Shown here: in pieces, positions 42,695-52,386 of the stretch | Numbering within the stretch: position 1 is the stretch's first letter | Layout of the letters: each line of letters opens with the position of its first letter | Origin: Halosimplex amylolyticum | GTDB taxonomy: Archaea; Halobacteriota; Halobacteria; Halobacteriales; Haloarculaceae | Reading direction: 5' to 3' | Length of the DNA: 64,000 bases | Assembly (NCBI RefSeq): GCF_051414035.1 | Contig: NZ_JBLKNW010000001.1 | Location: 1,860,001 to 1,924,000 of the forward strand | Translations under genes and position numbers: made by a program | The notes under the pieces: model-generated | Database searches by the model: none | Seen by the model: the letters and a program-made list of their open reading frames with translations, nothing else | Told to the model about the DNA's origin: nothing

Positions 42695-43600
42695 CTACTG
42701 CTCGTCCTCTTTGAGCTCTTCCAGTTCCGCCTCGACCTCGGACTCGTCGACCGATACCTCGTCGCCGCCCTCGCCGTTGGCGTCGACGTCGGGGGTCTCC
42801 ACGTCCGCTGCGTCGACGTCGGCCGATTCGGTCTCCGCTTCGTCGCGGTCGCTCCCGCCGGAACCGCTGGCGTCGGCGCTCTCGCTTTCGGTCTCCGTCG
42901 TCCCTTTGCCCATCTCGCCTTTCAGCGTGTTCAGCTCGGCGTCGACGGAGCTGTCGGTGCTGAGCTGTTCGAGTTCGCGGTCTATCGAGTCCTTGTCCGA
43001 GAGCGCGTCGTCGAACGCGCCGCTCTCCTGCAGTTCGTCCATCGCCTGCGAGCGCGCTTCCATGTCCTCGGTGCGCTCCTCGGCGCGCTCGATGGCGCGG
43101 CCGACGTCCTCGAACTCGTCGCCGGCGCCGGTCATGGCCTCAGAGACCTTGGTACTGGCCTCGGCCGCCTCGTAGCGGGCCTTCATCGTCTCCTTCTTGG
43201 TGCGGAACTCCTCGATGCGGCTCTGGAGCTTGTTCTTCTGCTCGACCAGCTTGTCCTGCTGGCCCTGCAGTTCGGCGATCTGGCTCTCCAGCCCCTCGAT
43301 CTGGTTCATCTTCTGTTTTTTCTTCTCGAGGGCCTTCCGGGCGAGGTCGTCGCGGTCCTGTCTGACCGCCTCGCGGGCCTGCTCGTTGTGCTTCTCGACG
43401 TTCTCCTCGAGGCGCCGTTTCTGGATCTCCAGACGCTTCTTCTGGGTCGTCAGGTCCGCGATGCCCTGTTTGACGTCCTGGAGCTGGTCGCGGAGCTGTT
43501 CGTAGGAGTAATCGAGCGTCTCGGAGGGGTCCTCCGCCCGGTTCAGGATAGCGTTGATCTTCGACCGGACGACGTAGGAGGCGCGCGAGAGTATTCCCAT
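42695..43600 (-). CDS. pspA: PspA/IM30 (ESCRT-III-like) membrane stress protein
   Basis: This 301-residue protein opens with the membrane-binding amphipathic helix MGILSRASYVVRSKINAILNRAEDPSETLDYSYEQL, then a long coiled coil (about 30-185) rich in Lys, Glu and Gln: LTTQKKRLEIQKRRLEENVEKHNEQAREA. A C-terminal stretch from about 225 is a disordered acidic Ser/Asp/Glu tail, a halophile addition. PspA proteins polymerise to repair stressed membranes. A TATA-like AATTAAA lies 24-30 bases before the ATG. Confidence 0.93.
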   Translation of the reverse strand: MGILSRASYVVRSKINAILNRAEDPSETLDYSYEQLRDQLQDVKQGIADLTTQKKRLEIQKRRLEENVEKHNEQAREAVRQDRDDLARKALEKKKQKMNQIEGLESQIAELQGQQDKLVEQKNKLQSRIEEFRTKKETMKARYEAAEASTKVSEAMTGAGDEFEDVGRAIERAEERTEDMEARSQAMDELQESGAFDDALSDKDSIDRELEQLSTDSSVDAELNTLKGEMGKGTTETESESADASGSGGSDRDEAETESADVDAADVETPDVDANGEGGDEVSVDESEVEAELEELKEDEQ

Positions 43601-43623
43601 ACCCCCCGCTTTGTGCCCGAGCC

Positions 43624-43630
43624 TTTAATT
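43624..43630 (-). promoter_or_regulatory. TATA-like box of pspA
   Basis: The minus strand reads CAATTAAAGG within an otherwise GC-rich gap. Its centre is about 27 bases upstream of the pspA ATG (43600), which fits a leaderless transcript. Confidence 0.55.
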
Positions 43631-43878
43631 GTTTTTCAGGCCGAATTTGGTGCGTCGACGCACGAACGCCGGCCCGCGAGGAGTCCCAGCCGCCGGCCGC
43701 GAGCCCCTCGTTCGGGCCCGGCAACCGGCCTGCACGCGCCGGAAGTCGACGGCTGGGCACCACGCTAGCGGTTCCGGCCGCATGAACGCCGGCGGGTACT
43801 GAAGTGGCGGCGACGCCGGTCTCACGACCGAGACTCGCGCCCAAACCGTTATTGCCGGTCTCCCGAACATTCGAGTCA

Positions 43879-46686
43879 ATGAGTTCGGCGGCCACGGACG
43901 ACATCCGAGTTCTCCACGTCGACGACGACCCGGACGTCGCGGACCTGACCGCGACGTTCCTCGAACGCGAGGACGACCGCTTCACCGTCGACACGGCGAG
44001 CGACGCGAGCGACGGGCTGGACAGACTCGCGTCCGGGACGTTCGACTGCGTGGTGTCGGACTACGACATGCCGGGCCGGAACGGGATCGAGTTCCTCGAA
44101 GCGGTGCGAGCGGAGTACCCCGACCTGCCGTTCGTCCTGTTCACCGGGAAGGGATCGGAGGCGGTCGCCAGCGACGCGATCTCCGCCGGCGTGACGGACT
44201 ACCTCCAGAAGGAGGGCGGAACGGACCAGTACACGGTGCTGGCCAACCGCATCGCAAACGCCGTCGAGCACTACCGGACGCGCCGGCTAGCCGAGCGGAG
44301 CGAGAATCGCCTCCGCGAGATCGTCGACTCGCTCCCCGAGCACCTCTACGTGGTCGACGAGGACGGAACCGTCCTGCTCGCGAACGAGTCCCTCGCGGCC
44401 TTCTACGACACGTCCGTCGGGGACCTCGAAGGCGCGACGGCCGCGGACATTATGGACCCCGACATCGCTGAACCGTTCAATGCGGCCGTCGCCGAGGTGA
44501 TCGAATCCGACGCCCCCAAACGGCTCCACGAGGCCCAGATGACGGACTCCACTGGTGAGACGCGCGTCTTCGAACCGCAACTGCTCCCGTATGACTTCGC
44601 AGACACCGAGACGGACGCCGTCCTGGGGATCTCCTTCGACGTGACCGAGCGCAGGGAGCGCGAGCGGGAACTCGAACGCACGAACGCGCTGCTCTCGACG
44701 CTGTTCGACACGCTCCCCGTCGGCGTCCTCGCCGAAGACGAGTCGCGGAACGTCCTGACGGCGAACGCACAGCTGTTCGAGCTGTTCGAGCTGTCGGGGA
44801 CGCCGGCGGACATCGTCGGGTCGGACTGCGAGCGGCTGGCCGAGGCAGTCGCCGAGTCGTTCGTGGACCCGGACGGGTTCGTCGACCGTATCAACGAACT
44901 CGTCGCCGAGCGCGAGCGCGTCCGGGACGAGGCGCTGTCGCTCCTGGACGGCCGGACCGTCGCCCGGAGCTACCGGCCGATCGAACTCGCTGACGGCGAC
45001 GGTCACCTCTGGGTGTATCGCGACGTCACCGCCCAGAAGGCGCGCGAACTGAAGCTGAATCACCTCCAGGAGCGGACGCGTGCGCTGATGCACACGCGGA
45101 CGAAGGTGGAGACCGCCCGCGTCGCGACCGACGCGGCCGACGAGGTCATCGACGCCCGACTGAGCTCCGTCCACCTCGTCGACGACGCCGGCGACCACCT
45201 CCGGCCGGCCGCCGTCGTCGACTCGGTCCGCGACGTGTTCGACGAGATCCCGACCTATCCGCGGGACGCGCCTGCGGGGACGCGAGCCGCCCTCGTCTGG
45301 GACGTCTTCGAGAGCGGCGAGCCCCTCCGCATCGACGACGTGTCCGAATACGAAGGACTGTCCGAGGACACGCCGGCCCGGAGCGTCATCCTCTACCCGA
45401 TGGACGACCACGGCGTGTTCATCGTCTCGTCGGACGAGGTGGACGCGATCACCGAGACGGACGAGACGCTGGTGGAGATCCTGTCGACGACGCTCAAGAC
45501 GGCGCTGGACCGGGTGGAGCAGGCGCGGCGCCGCCGGGAGCGCGAACAGCGCCTCGAACGACTCCAGAACGTGACGCTGGACCTCATGCAGACCGAGGGC
45601 CGCCAGGCGATCGCCGACCTCGTCGTCGAGGAGGCCGAGGACATCCTCGGCTTCCCGCTCGTGATGGTGCGCTCGTACGACGCGGACGAACGCGGGCTCG
45701 TCCCCGTCGCGTCCAGCGACCAGGTCGACGAGGTGTTCGACGAGCGCCCGACGTTCACGCCGGAGTCGGGGAGTTTCAACTGGGACGTGTTCGAGTCCGG
45801 CGAGCCCCGGGTCTTCGACGACATCAGCCGGTACGAAAGCGCCATCGACGCCGACACACCGCTGCAGAGCCTCCTGATATTCCCGATCGGTGAGTTCGGA
45901 ACGCTGTCGGCCGGGTCGACCGAGCCCGCCACGTTCGACGAGACGGACGTCTTCCTCGGGCGCATCCTGGCGACCGCGGCGAACGCGGCGTTCGAACGCG
46001 CCGACCAAGAGTCCGAACTCAGACAGCAACGGGACGCGCTCGAACGAAAGAACGAACGGCTGGAGGAGTTCACCAGCGTCGTCTCGCACGACCTCCGGAA
46101 CCCGCTGACAGTCCTGAACGGCGCGATCGAGATGGCCGAGGACACGGGCGAACGCGAGCACTTCGAGCGCTGTCGCCGGTCCGTCGAACGCATGGAGAAC
46201 CTGATCGAGGACCTCCTGGCGCTGTCCCGGCAGGGTGAGACGATCTCCGAGCCCGAGCCAGTGGACCTGGGGCGGATCGCGACCGAGAGCTGGGGGAACG
46301 TCGAGTCCGGCGGCGGCGACCGGCTCGCCGTCGAGACCGAGCAGACCATCGTCGCCGACAGGGACCGGTTCCCGCAACTGCTGGAGAACCTGTTCCGGAA
46401 CGCGCTGGAACACGGCGGCGCCGACGTGACGATCACCGTCGGCGACCTGGCGGACGGATTCTACGTCGCCGACGACGGCCCCGGCATCTCGGGGGACGTC
46501 GCCGACCGCGTGTTCGAGTCCGGGTTCTCGACTTCACCGGACAACACCGGGTTCGGCCTCGCGATCGTCGAACGGATCGTCGAGGCCCACGGCTGGGAGG
46601 TCGGCGTGACCGAGAGCGAGAGCGGCGGCGCCCGCTTCGAGATCACCGGCGTCGAAACCGCACCGCGAGCCCGCGGCGGCGACTGA
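43879..46686 (+). CDS. Hybrid sensor histidine kinase: REC-PAS-PAS-GAF-GAF-HisKA-HATPase
   Basis: This 935-residue protein is cytosolic; no membrane segment is present. An N-terminal receiver domain (8-125) has phospho-acceptor Asp61 in SDYDMPG and Lys in QKEGG. Two PAS domains follow (about 140-260 and 270-390), then two GAF domains (about 400-550 and 560-710) that share the WDVFESGEP element. The dimerisation helix has His737 in VVSHDLRNPLTVLNGA. The ATPase domain shows NLFRNALEHGG, DDGPGISGDVADRVFESGFSTS and GFGLAIVERIVEAHGW. The receiver is at the N-terminus, so it probably takes phosphate from another kinase. No output regulator is adjacent. ATG 43879 gives a normal REC start. Confidence 0.93.
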   Translation: MSSAATDDIRVLHVDDDPDVADLTATFLEREDDRFTVDTASDASDGLDRLASGTFDCVVSDYDMPGRNGIEFLEAVRAEYPDLPFVLFTGKGSEAVASDAISAGVTDYLQKEGGTDQYTVLANRIANAVEHYRTRRLAERSENRLREIVDSLPEHLYVVDEDGTVLLANESLAAFYDTSVGDLEGATAADIMDPDIAEPFNAAVAEVIESDAPKRLHEAQMTDSTGETRVFEPQLLPYDFADTETDAVLGISFDVTERRERERELERTNALLSTLFDTLPVGVLAEDESRNVLTANAQLFELFELSGTPADIVGSDCERLAEAVAESFVDPDGFVDRINELVAERERVRDEALSLLDGRTVARSYRPIELADGDGHLWVYRDVTAQKARELKLNHLQERTRALMHTRTKVETARVATDAADEVIDARLSSVHLVDDAGDHLRPAAVVDSVRDVFDEIPTYPRDAPAGTRAALVWDVFESGEPLRIDDVSEYEGLSEDTPARSVILYPMDDHGVFIVSSDEVDAITETDETLVEILSTTLKTALDRVEQARRRREREQRLERLQNVTLDLMQTEGRQAIADLVVEEAEDILGFPLVMVRSYDADERGLVPVASSDQVDEVFDERPTFTPESGSFNWDVFESGEPRVFDDISRYESAIDADTPLQSLLIFPIGEFGTLSAGSTEPATFDETDVFLGRILATAANAAFERADQESELRQQRDALERKNERLEEFTSVVSHDLRNPLTVLNGAIEMAEDTGEREHFERCRRSVERMENLIEDLLALSRQGETISEPEPVDLGRIATESWGNVESGGGDRLAVETEQTIVADRDRFPQLLENLFRNALEHGGADVTITVGDLADGFYVADDGPGISGDVADRVFESGFSTSPDNTGFGLAIVERIVEAHGWEVGVTESESGGARFEITGVETAPRARGGD

Positions 46687-46688
46687 TC

Positions 46689-46725
46689 GCGGGGATGTTC
46701 GCACGACGGTCCGGAACATCCCCGC
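46689..46725 (+). terminator. Perfect 12-bp inverted repeat after the histidine kinase gene
   Basis: GCGGGGATGTTC at 46689-46700 pairs exactly with GAACATCCCCGC at 46714-46725, with a 13-base loop. It starts two bases after the kinase stop codon. A second palindrome, CAATCGTTCGACGATTG, follows at 46725-46741. No U-run follows, so termination is a guess; the pair could also be an operator or RNA-processing element. Confidence 0.5.
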
Positions 46726-46805
46726 AATCGTTCGACGATTGTCCAGCGACTGTCTGACGATAGCCCGACGATAGCTTTGAGGGAGTGACGCGCCTCCGTT
46801 GGGTC

Positions 46806-47417
46806 ATGAGCGAAGCGGTCGTGATCCCGGGCGCCCGCGACGTGCGCGGGTCGCTCGACGCACCCGACCAGGAGTCCGCGAGCGCCGACTCGCAGGCCTG
46901 CGTCGTCGCGTGCCCGCCTCATCCACAACTGGGCGGCTCGCGTTCGGACCGTCGCCTGACGGCAGTCGCCGACGCGCTGACCGAGCGCGGGATCGGTTGC
47001 CTCCGGTTCGACTACGGCCCCTGGGACGAGGGGCCCGGCGAGTTGCGGGACGCGCGCAACAGTCTGGAGTGGGCCCGCGAGCGATACCACGCCGTCGGCC
47101 TGTTCGGCTACAGCTTCGGCGGCTGTCTCGCCCTCGTCGCCGCAGCCGCCGAGTCGGATCTCGCGGCCGTCTCCGCGCTGGCTCCCGCGCCGCGGATCGG
47201 CGAGGATATCGACGCCGCCGCGGCCGTCGAGGAGATCGACTCCCCCTGTCAGGTCGTCTACGGAGAGCGCGACGACACGGTCGACTCGCGACCGGTCGTC
47301 GCCCGCGCCGAGGAGCGCGGCTTCGCGGTGACCAAGTTGGCCACGGACCACCACTTCGTCGGTCAGTCCGAAACGGTCGGGTCGGTCGTCGCGGATTTTC
47401 TCGCCGACGAACTGTGA
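46806..47417 (+). CDS. Alpha/beta hydrolase
   Basis: This 203-residue protein has the hydrolase core: VVACPPHPQLGGSRSDRRLTAVADALTERGIGCLRFDYGPWDEGPGE, nucleophile Ser103 in GLFGYSFGGCLAL, a candidate Asp in VYGERDDTVDS and His in ATDHHFVG. It resembles small dienelactone-hydrolase-like or KANL3/Tex30-like esterases. The substrate is unknown. It has no signal peptide and stands alone between the kinase and pyrG. Confidence 0.85.
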   Translation: MSEAVVIPGARDVRGSLDAPDQESASADSQACVVACPPHPQLGGSRSDRRLTAVADALTERGIGCLRFDYGPWDEGPGELRDARNSLEWARERYHAVGLFGYSFGGCLALVAAAAESDLAAVSALAPAPRIGEDIDAAAAVEEIDSPCQVVYGERDDTVDSRPVVARAEERGFAVTKLATDHHFVGQSETVGSVVADFLADEL

Positions 47418-47547
47418 GGGTCGGTGCGAGCGCCGCGGGCGCGGGAGCAGTTTGTGGAATCGTCGGCGCGGGCGTCAACCGTTCACAACTGGGCAGATCT
47501 GCGGTGTCTCCCGAAACGGTTTTGGGCGGGCACCGCCGACGGTCAGT

Positions 47548-49233
47548 ATGCCGACGGAGCCAGAGACAGAGTACGACGAAACTCTGGGGAACAAGTTCGT
47601 TTTCGTCACAGGGGGCGTGATGTCCGGCCTGGGCAAGGGCATCACCGCCGCGAGTACTGGCCGACTACTATCGAACGCCGGGTTCGACGTGACCGCCGTC
47701 AAGGTGGACCCGTACCTCAACGTCGACGCGGGCACGATGAACCCCTTCCAGCACGGGGAAGTGTACGTCCTCAAGGACGGCGGCGAGGTCGACCTCGACC
47801 TGGGGAACTACGAGCGGTTCCTCGACATCGACATGACCTCGAAGCACAACGTGACCACGGGCAAGGTCTACCAGTCCGTCATCGAGAAAGAGCGCGCCGG
47901 CGACTACCTCGGGAAGACCGTCCAGGTCATCCCGCACGTCACCAACGACATCAAGCGGCGCATCCGCGAGGTCGCCGAAGGGAGCGACGTCTGCCTCATC
48001 GAGGTCGGCGGAACGGTGGGTGACATCGAGGGCATGCCCTATCTCGAAGCGCTCCGCCAGTTCGCTCACGAGGAGGACGAAGAGGACATCCTCTTCGTCC
48101 ACGTCACGCTCGTCCCCTACTCGAAAAACGGCGAGCAGAAGACCAAACCGACCCAGCACAGCGTCAAGGAACTGCGCTCGATCGGCCTCCAGCCGGACAT
48201 TCTCGTCGGCCGCGCCGACGATCCGCTCGACCCGCAGACCAAGGAGAAGATCGCGCTGTTTTGCGACGTGCCGACCGACGCCGTCTTCTCGAACCCGGAC
48301 GTCGCGGACATCTACCAGGTCCCGCTCGTCGTCGAGGACGAAGGCCTCGACGAGTACGTCATGGACCGACTCGACCTCTCCGACCGCGCCCTGCCCGAGA
48401 GCGACCGTCACAACGAGTGGCGCGATCTGGTCACGCAGGAACAGACCGGCTCCGTCGACGTCGCCCTCGTGGGCAAGTACGGCCTCGAAGACGCCTACCT
48501 CTCTATCTACGAGTCGCTGAAACACGCCGGGCTCGCCCACAACGTCAACGTGAACACAGAGTGGATCCACGCCGAGAAGCTCGCCGACGGCCACGACGGT
48601 CAGCTCGACGGCATGGACGCGGTCGTCGTCCCCGGCGGCTTCGGCTCCCGGGGCACCGAGGGCAAGATGGAGGCCATCCGCTACGCCCGCGAGAACGGCG
48701 TGCCCTACCTCGGCCTCTGTCTCGGCTTCCAGCTCGCGGTCGTCGAGTACGCCCGCAACGTCCTCGGGCTGGCTGGCGCTCACTCCGCGGAACTCGACGA
48801 GGAGACGCCACATCCGGTCATCGACATCCTCCCCGAACAGGAAGGCGTCGACGACATGGGCGGGACGATGCGCCTCGGGGCGCACGTCACCGAGATCGAC
48901 GAGGGCACTGTCGCTTACGAGGTGTACGGCGACGACACCTGCACCGAGCGCCACCGCCACCGCTACGAGGTGAATCCCGAGTACATCGACGACATCGAGG
49001 CCGCCGGCCTGCGCTTCTCGGGCAAGTCCGGCCGCCGGATGGAGATCCTCGAACTCCCGGAGCACCCCTACTTCTTCGGGACGCAGTTCCACCCCGAGTT
49101 CCGGTCGCGCCCCGGTCGGGCCAGCCCGCCGTTCGTCGGGCTGCTCGGCGCCGCGCTCGACCTGCAGGACCAGGTGGGCGAGGGCGAGCAGACAACTGAC
49201 GACGTCCGCGACTCCGAGGAGGTGGAGGCCTGA
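47548..49233 (+). CDS. pyrG: CTP synthase
   Basis: This 561-residue enzyme converts UTP to CTP with glutamine. The N-terminal synthetase domain begins KFVFVTGGVMSGLGKGITAASTGRLL (P-loop) and includes VKVDPYLNVDAGTMNPFQHGEVYVLKDGGEVDLDLGNYERF. The C-terminal class I glutaminase domain shows VPGGFGSRGTEGK, nucleophile Cys in YLGLCLGFQLAVVE, and FHPEFRSRPGRASPPF. ATG 47548 is the only start that gives the standard N-terminus. The final A of its TGA is the first base of the guaA subunit B start codon, so the two nucleotide enzymes are translationally coupled. Confidence 0.97.
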   Translation: MPTEPETEYDETLGNKFVFVTGGVMSGLGKGITAASTGRLLSNAGFDVTAVKVDPYLNVDAGTMNPFQHGEVYVLKDGGEVDLDLGNYERFLDIDMTSKHNVTTGKVYQSVIEKERAGDYLGKTVQVIPHVTNDIKRRIREVAEGSDVCLIEVGGTVGDIEGMPYLEALRQFAHEEDEEDILFVHVTLVPYSKNGEQKTKPTQHSVKELRSIGLQPDILVGRADDPLDPQTKEKIALFCDVPTDAVFSNPDVADIYQVPLVVEDEGLDEYVMDRLDLSDRALPESDRHNEWRDLVTQEQTGSVDVALVGKYGLEDAYLSIYESLKHAGLAHNVNVNTEWIHAEKLADGHDGQLDGMDAVVVPGGFGSRGTEGKMEAIRYARENGVPYLGLCLGFQLAVVEYARNVLGLAGAHSAELDEETPHPVIDILPEQEGVDDMGGTMRLGAHVTEIDEGTVAYEVYGDDTCTERHRHRYEVNPEYIDDIEAAGLRFSGKSGRRMEILELPEHPYFFGTQFHPEFRSRPGRASPPFVGLLGAALDLQDQVGEGEQTTDDVRDSEEVEA

Positions 49234-50150
49234 TGGTCGACGTCGACTCCTTCATCGACGAGAAGATCGAGGAGATCGCTAACGAAGTGGGCGACGCCAA
49301 CGCCGTCATCGGCCTCTCGGGCGGCGTCGACTCCTCGACGGCGGCCGCGCTGGCCTACGAGGCGATCGGCGACCAGCTCACCGCCGTCTACGTCGACACC
49401 GGCCTCATGCGCAAGGGCGAGACCGACCAGATCCGCGAGACCTTCGACTACATGGACTCGCTCCGCATCGTCGAGGCGCAGGACCGCTTCGTCGACGCGC
49501 TCGAAGGCGAGACGGACCCCGAGGAGAAACGGCACATCATCGGCGAGCAGTTCATCCGGGAGTTCGAGGAGGTCGCCCGCGAAGTCGAGGCGGACTACCT
49601 CGTCCAGGGGACCATCTACCCCGACCGCATCGAGAGCGAGGGGACGATCAAGTCCCACCACAACGTCGGCGGTCTTCCCGAGCGCATCGACTTCGAGGGT
49701 ATCGTCGAACCGATGCGCGACCTCTACAAGGACGAGGTTCGCGAGGTCGCCCGCGAACTCGACCTGGAGGAGATCATCTCCGAGCGGATGCCGTTCCCCG
49801 GCCCCGGCCTCGCCGTCCGCATCATCGGCGAGGTCACCGAGGAGAAACTCGAAGTCGCCCGCGAGGCCAACCACGTCGTCGAGGAGGAACTCGAAGACCA
49901 CGACCCGTGGCAGGCGCTCGCGGCCGTACTCGGCAAGGCGACGGGCGTCAAGGGCGACAACCGCGTCCACGGCTGGGTCGTCGCCGTCCGCTCCGTGGAG
50001 AGCCGCGACGGCATGACTGCCCGCGCGCAAGACGTCGACTGGGACACCCTCCAGCGCATCCAGTCGCGCATCACCGGCGAGAACGAGAACGTCGCGCGGG
50101 TCCTGTACGACGTGACCCACAAGCCGCCGGCGACTATCGAGTACGAATAG
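49233..50150 (+). CDS. guaAb: GMP synthase subunit B (ATP pyrophosphatase, dimerisation domain)
   Basis: This 305-residue protein corresponds to the synthetase half of GMP synthase; the glutaminase subunit is encoded elsewhere, as is usual in archaea. The PP-loop SGGVDSSTAAALAYEAIG is at about residues 29-46. Further blocks are TGLMRKGETDQIRE, GTIYPDRIESEGTIKSHHNVGGLPE and ERMPFPGPGLAVRIIGEV, ending in DVTHKPPATIEYE. It overlaps pyrG by one base, forming a pyrimidine/purine nucleotide operon. Confidence 0.96.
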   Translation: MVDVDSFIDEKIEEIANEVGDANAVIGLSGGVDSSTAAALAYEAIGDQLTAVYVDTGLMRKGETDQIRETFDYMDSLRIVEAQDRFVDALEGETDPEEKRHIIGEQFIREFEEVAREVEADYLVQGTIYPDRIESEGTIKSHHNVGGLPERIDFEGIVEPMRDLYKDEVREVARELDLEEIISERMPFPGPGLAVRIIGEVTEEKLEVAREANHVVEEELEDHDPWQALAAVLGKATGVKGDNRVHGWVVAVRSVESRDGMTARAQDVDWDTLQRIQSRITGENENVARVLYDVTHKPPATIEYE

Positions 50151-50235
50151 CGGAGTCGAAGCGCCCGCTTTCGAGCCGCCCCGTTCTGCCGTCCGAAACG
50201 TGAGACACAAGCCCCCGGGCGCCATCGGTGCCGGT

Positions 50236-50574
50236 ATGAAAGCAGTTTTCGCAGGGAGCGACACGGAAGGCCTGGCCGACGAGTTGCGCGACCGGGGAGC
50301 GACGGTGGCCGTCGTCGACGGCGTCGTCAACCGGCCGGCGCTCGAAGAGGCAGGCGTCGTCGACGCCGACGTATACGTCCTCACCGACGTCGGCCAGGCG
50401 ACCTCCATCGTCGTCGCCAGAGACCTCAACCCCGACGTCCGGGTCGTCACCTACACGAACGACTCCCTCCCGGAGTTCGTCAGCGGCCAGCAGGTCCTCG
50501 GGATGGATCCCGCGCTGTTCGACGCCGAGACCGTCGCCGAGGAACTGACGACCGAGCACGACGCGGACGACTAA
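50236..50574 (+). CDS. DUF7126-type small Rossmann-like protein
   Basis: This 112-residue protein begins MKAVFAGSDTEGLADELRDRGATVAVVDGVVNRPALEEAGV, then DADVYVLTDVGQATSIVVARDLNPDVRVVTYTNDSLPEF. The pattern resembles the TrkA-N nucleotide fold but without a clear GxGxxG. It is often placed next to pyrG/guaA in haloarchaea, in my recollection, and is sometimes loosely labelled CTP synthetase. It follows guaA subunit B by 86 bases on the same strand. The function is unknown; redox- or nucleotide-sensing is conjecture. Confidence 0.75.
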   Translation: MKAVFAGSDTEGLADELRDRGATVAVVDGVVNRPALEEAGVVDADVYVLTDVGQATSIVVARDLNPDVRVVTYTNDSLPEFVSGQQVLGMDPALFDAETVAEELTTEHDADD

Positions 50575-50779
50575 CACCCGGACTGACCGCGGCGACCACC
50601 CCGACCGCGTACGCTCGACCGACTCACTCGCAACGAACACGCCAGCGACGCCGACGGCTCCAGCAGGAAACCGCAGATGAGGCCGTTACCGGCGGGTCAC
50701 GCCCGGGACACCGAATCCGGGTCGCCGTCGGCCGACCCGTCCCCGAAAACGTATACCCGACCGTCGAATAGTTGTCACG

Positions 50780-51454
50780 ATGACCGATCCGATCCCGAGC
50801 GAGCGGTTCGCCGGGGCCGTCCCGGGGGTCCGGTCCGAGGTACGGGTCTTCCGCGACCGGTTGGAGTACGATCCCGGCGGATTCAGCGGCCTCCTCCGCG
50901 GCCCGAAGACAGTCGCGTACGAGGAGGTCGACCTCGTCTTCCGTCGCGACGGGCGGCTCGACCGACTGCTGGGGGCCGGGAGTTACGACCTCATCCGTTC
51001 GGGAAAGCCGACGGTCAGGCTCCACCACGTCGGCGACACCGACGGAGTGGAGCGCGCCCTCGACGGGCGAATCCCGGGCCCGCACGAGCGGGTCGAGGCG
51101 GCCGACGACGAGGCGGTCCGGACGGCGCTCCAGCGGGAACGCGTCGCCTGGCGACGCTGGCCGAACGGCGAACCGCTCCCCCGCTCGGCGGTCGTGACCG
51201 ACGGCGACCTGGTGGCGGCGTACGCGGCTTCGGAACCGCCCGAACGCCCCGAGGTGACCCGCAGCAGCGATTCCCGCCCGTCGTCGGTCACCGCAACGGA
51301 CTTCCAGAACGGGAACTACACCGGGGGCGGTGGCGGCGGAGACGCCGATTTCACGGGCGGGTCCGCCCAGCACTCGCCGGGCCACGCCTCCAACGACCGC
51401 GGCGCCGAGAGCAACGTCGGCAGCGACGACTCGATCGACGGCGACTATATGTGA
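50780..51454 (+). CDS. Unrecognised haloarchaeal protein with Gly-rich tail
   Basis: This 224-residue protein starts with a compact region (FAGAVPGVRSEVRVFRDRLEYDPGGFSGLLRGPKTVAYEEVDLVFRRDG) whose alternating strand pattern resembles a PH-like domain. A charged middle ends near residue 160. The last 60 residues are low complexity with a run of seven glycines broken by a single Asp (GGGGGGDADFTGG) and Asn/Ser. No catalytic motif, membrane segment or signal peptide is seen. I do not recognise a family. Confidence 0.6.
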   Translation: MTDPIPSERFAGAVPGVRSEVRVFRDRLEYDPGGFSGLLRGPKTVAYEEVDLVFRRDGRLDRLLGAGSYDLIRSGKPTVRLHHVGDTDGVERALDGRIPGPHERVEAADDEAVRTALQRERVAWRRWPNGEPLPRSAVVTDGDLVAAYAASEPPERPEVTRSSDSRPSSVTATDFQNGNYTGGGGGGDADFTGGSAQHSPGHASNDRGAESNVGSDDSIDGDYM

Positions 51455-51485
51455 CCCTCACTCGGTCGCCATCGGCGGGCGCTCG

Positions 51486-52193
51486 TTAGCGGTGAATCCG
51501 CGCGGGTTCGCGGTCGTAGCCGAAGCGTGCCGCGAGTTCGTCGAACCGTTCCCGTCCGCCCTGCTCGAACGGAACGCCGTGGCCGACGGCGGCCACGTCG
51601 AACTCGGGCGCGTCGACGGCGAGACGACGGACGCTCTCGCGGACCTGTTCGGTATCGTCGGTCACGATCCAGGGCATGGATTCGAGGTGGCCGTCGGACT
51701 CGCGGACGAGATCGCCAAGGAGCGCGACGCCCAGGGCCTCGCTCACGTACGCGACGTGACCGCGTGTGTGCCCCGGCGTCTCGTAGACGGTGAACGAACC
51801 GATCTCGTCGCCGTCGGCGAGCGGGACGACTTCGTTGTTCGGCGGAGAGTACAGCGGGCCGAGTAACCGCTGAAAGGCGCCCTTCGGGATCGAGAACGGC
51901 GGCGCCCCCCGACCAGTGACCAGCGGCGCGTCGCGCCGTCCCGCGTAGATCGTGATGTCGAGACCGTCCAGGCGGGAGAGGCCGCCGACGTGGTCGACGT
52001 CGTAGTGGGTGATCAGGACCCTGTCTAGATCGCCGAGGACGAAGCCGGCCTCGACGATGGCGTCGACCACGTCGCCCCCCTGCCACGGCATCCCCGCGTC
52101 GACCAGTGTCAGATCGCCGCCGTCGTCGACGAGGTAGGCGTTGACGCCACGCAGGCCGATCCACCAGATGCCGTCGCGCAGTTGCGTCACCAT
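51486..52193 (-). CDS. Metallo-beta-lactamase fold hydrolase
   Basis: This 235-residue protein has the MBL order: NAYLVDDGGDLTLVDAGMP, metal motif THYDVDHVGG (residues 62-71), PGHTRGHVAYV, LLGDLV and VGHG near the end. The canonical HxHxDH reads H63-Y-D65-V-D-H68, so the second His is Asp. Variants of this kind occur in some MBL lineages and can still bind metal. The likely role is hydrolysis of a thioester, lactone or phosphodiester, but the substrate is unknown. It diverges from the HD-hydrolase gene. Confidence 0.88.
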   Translation of the reverse strand: MVTQLRDGIWWIGLRGVNAYLVDDGGDLTLVDAGMPWQGGDVVDAIVEAGFVLGDLDRVLITHYDVDHVGGLSRLDGLDITIYAGRRDAPLVTGRGAPPFSIPKGAFQRLLGPLYSPPNNEVVPLADGDEIGSFTVYETPGHTRGHVAYVSEALGVALLGDLVRESDGHLESMPWIVTDDTEQVRESVRRLAVDAPEFDVAAVGHGVPFEQGGRERFDELAARFGYDREPARIHR

Positions 52194-52386
52194 GTCGTCT
52201 CGTTCGCCCGGAGCCGTGATAAAGCGTCGTGCGGCCGACAGGCCGAACCGTCTCCGGACCGATGTCGCCGGGCCAGGGTCATCGAACCGCTGCCACCGGA
52301 CCGCTGTCCCCGAACCACCGCCTCCAAACTATCGCCCCTGCCGGGGCACCAGCACGTTTTTGCTCGCCGGGTGTGCCTGCTTTCCC

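Noticed and set aside
38081..42714. Very long open frames on both strands (over 1000 codons) overlapping thrS and the SLC13 gene.
   Set aside because: They are GC-bias artefacts, rich in Arg, His and Pro with no domains, lying antisense or out of frame to well-supported genes.
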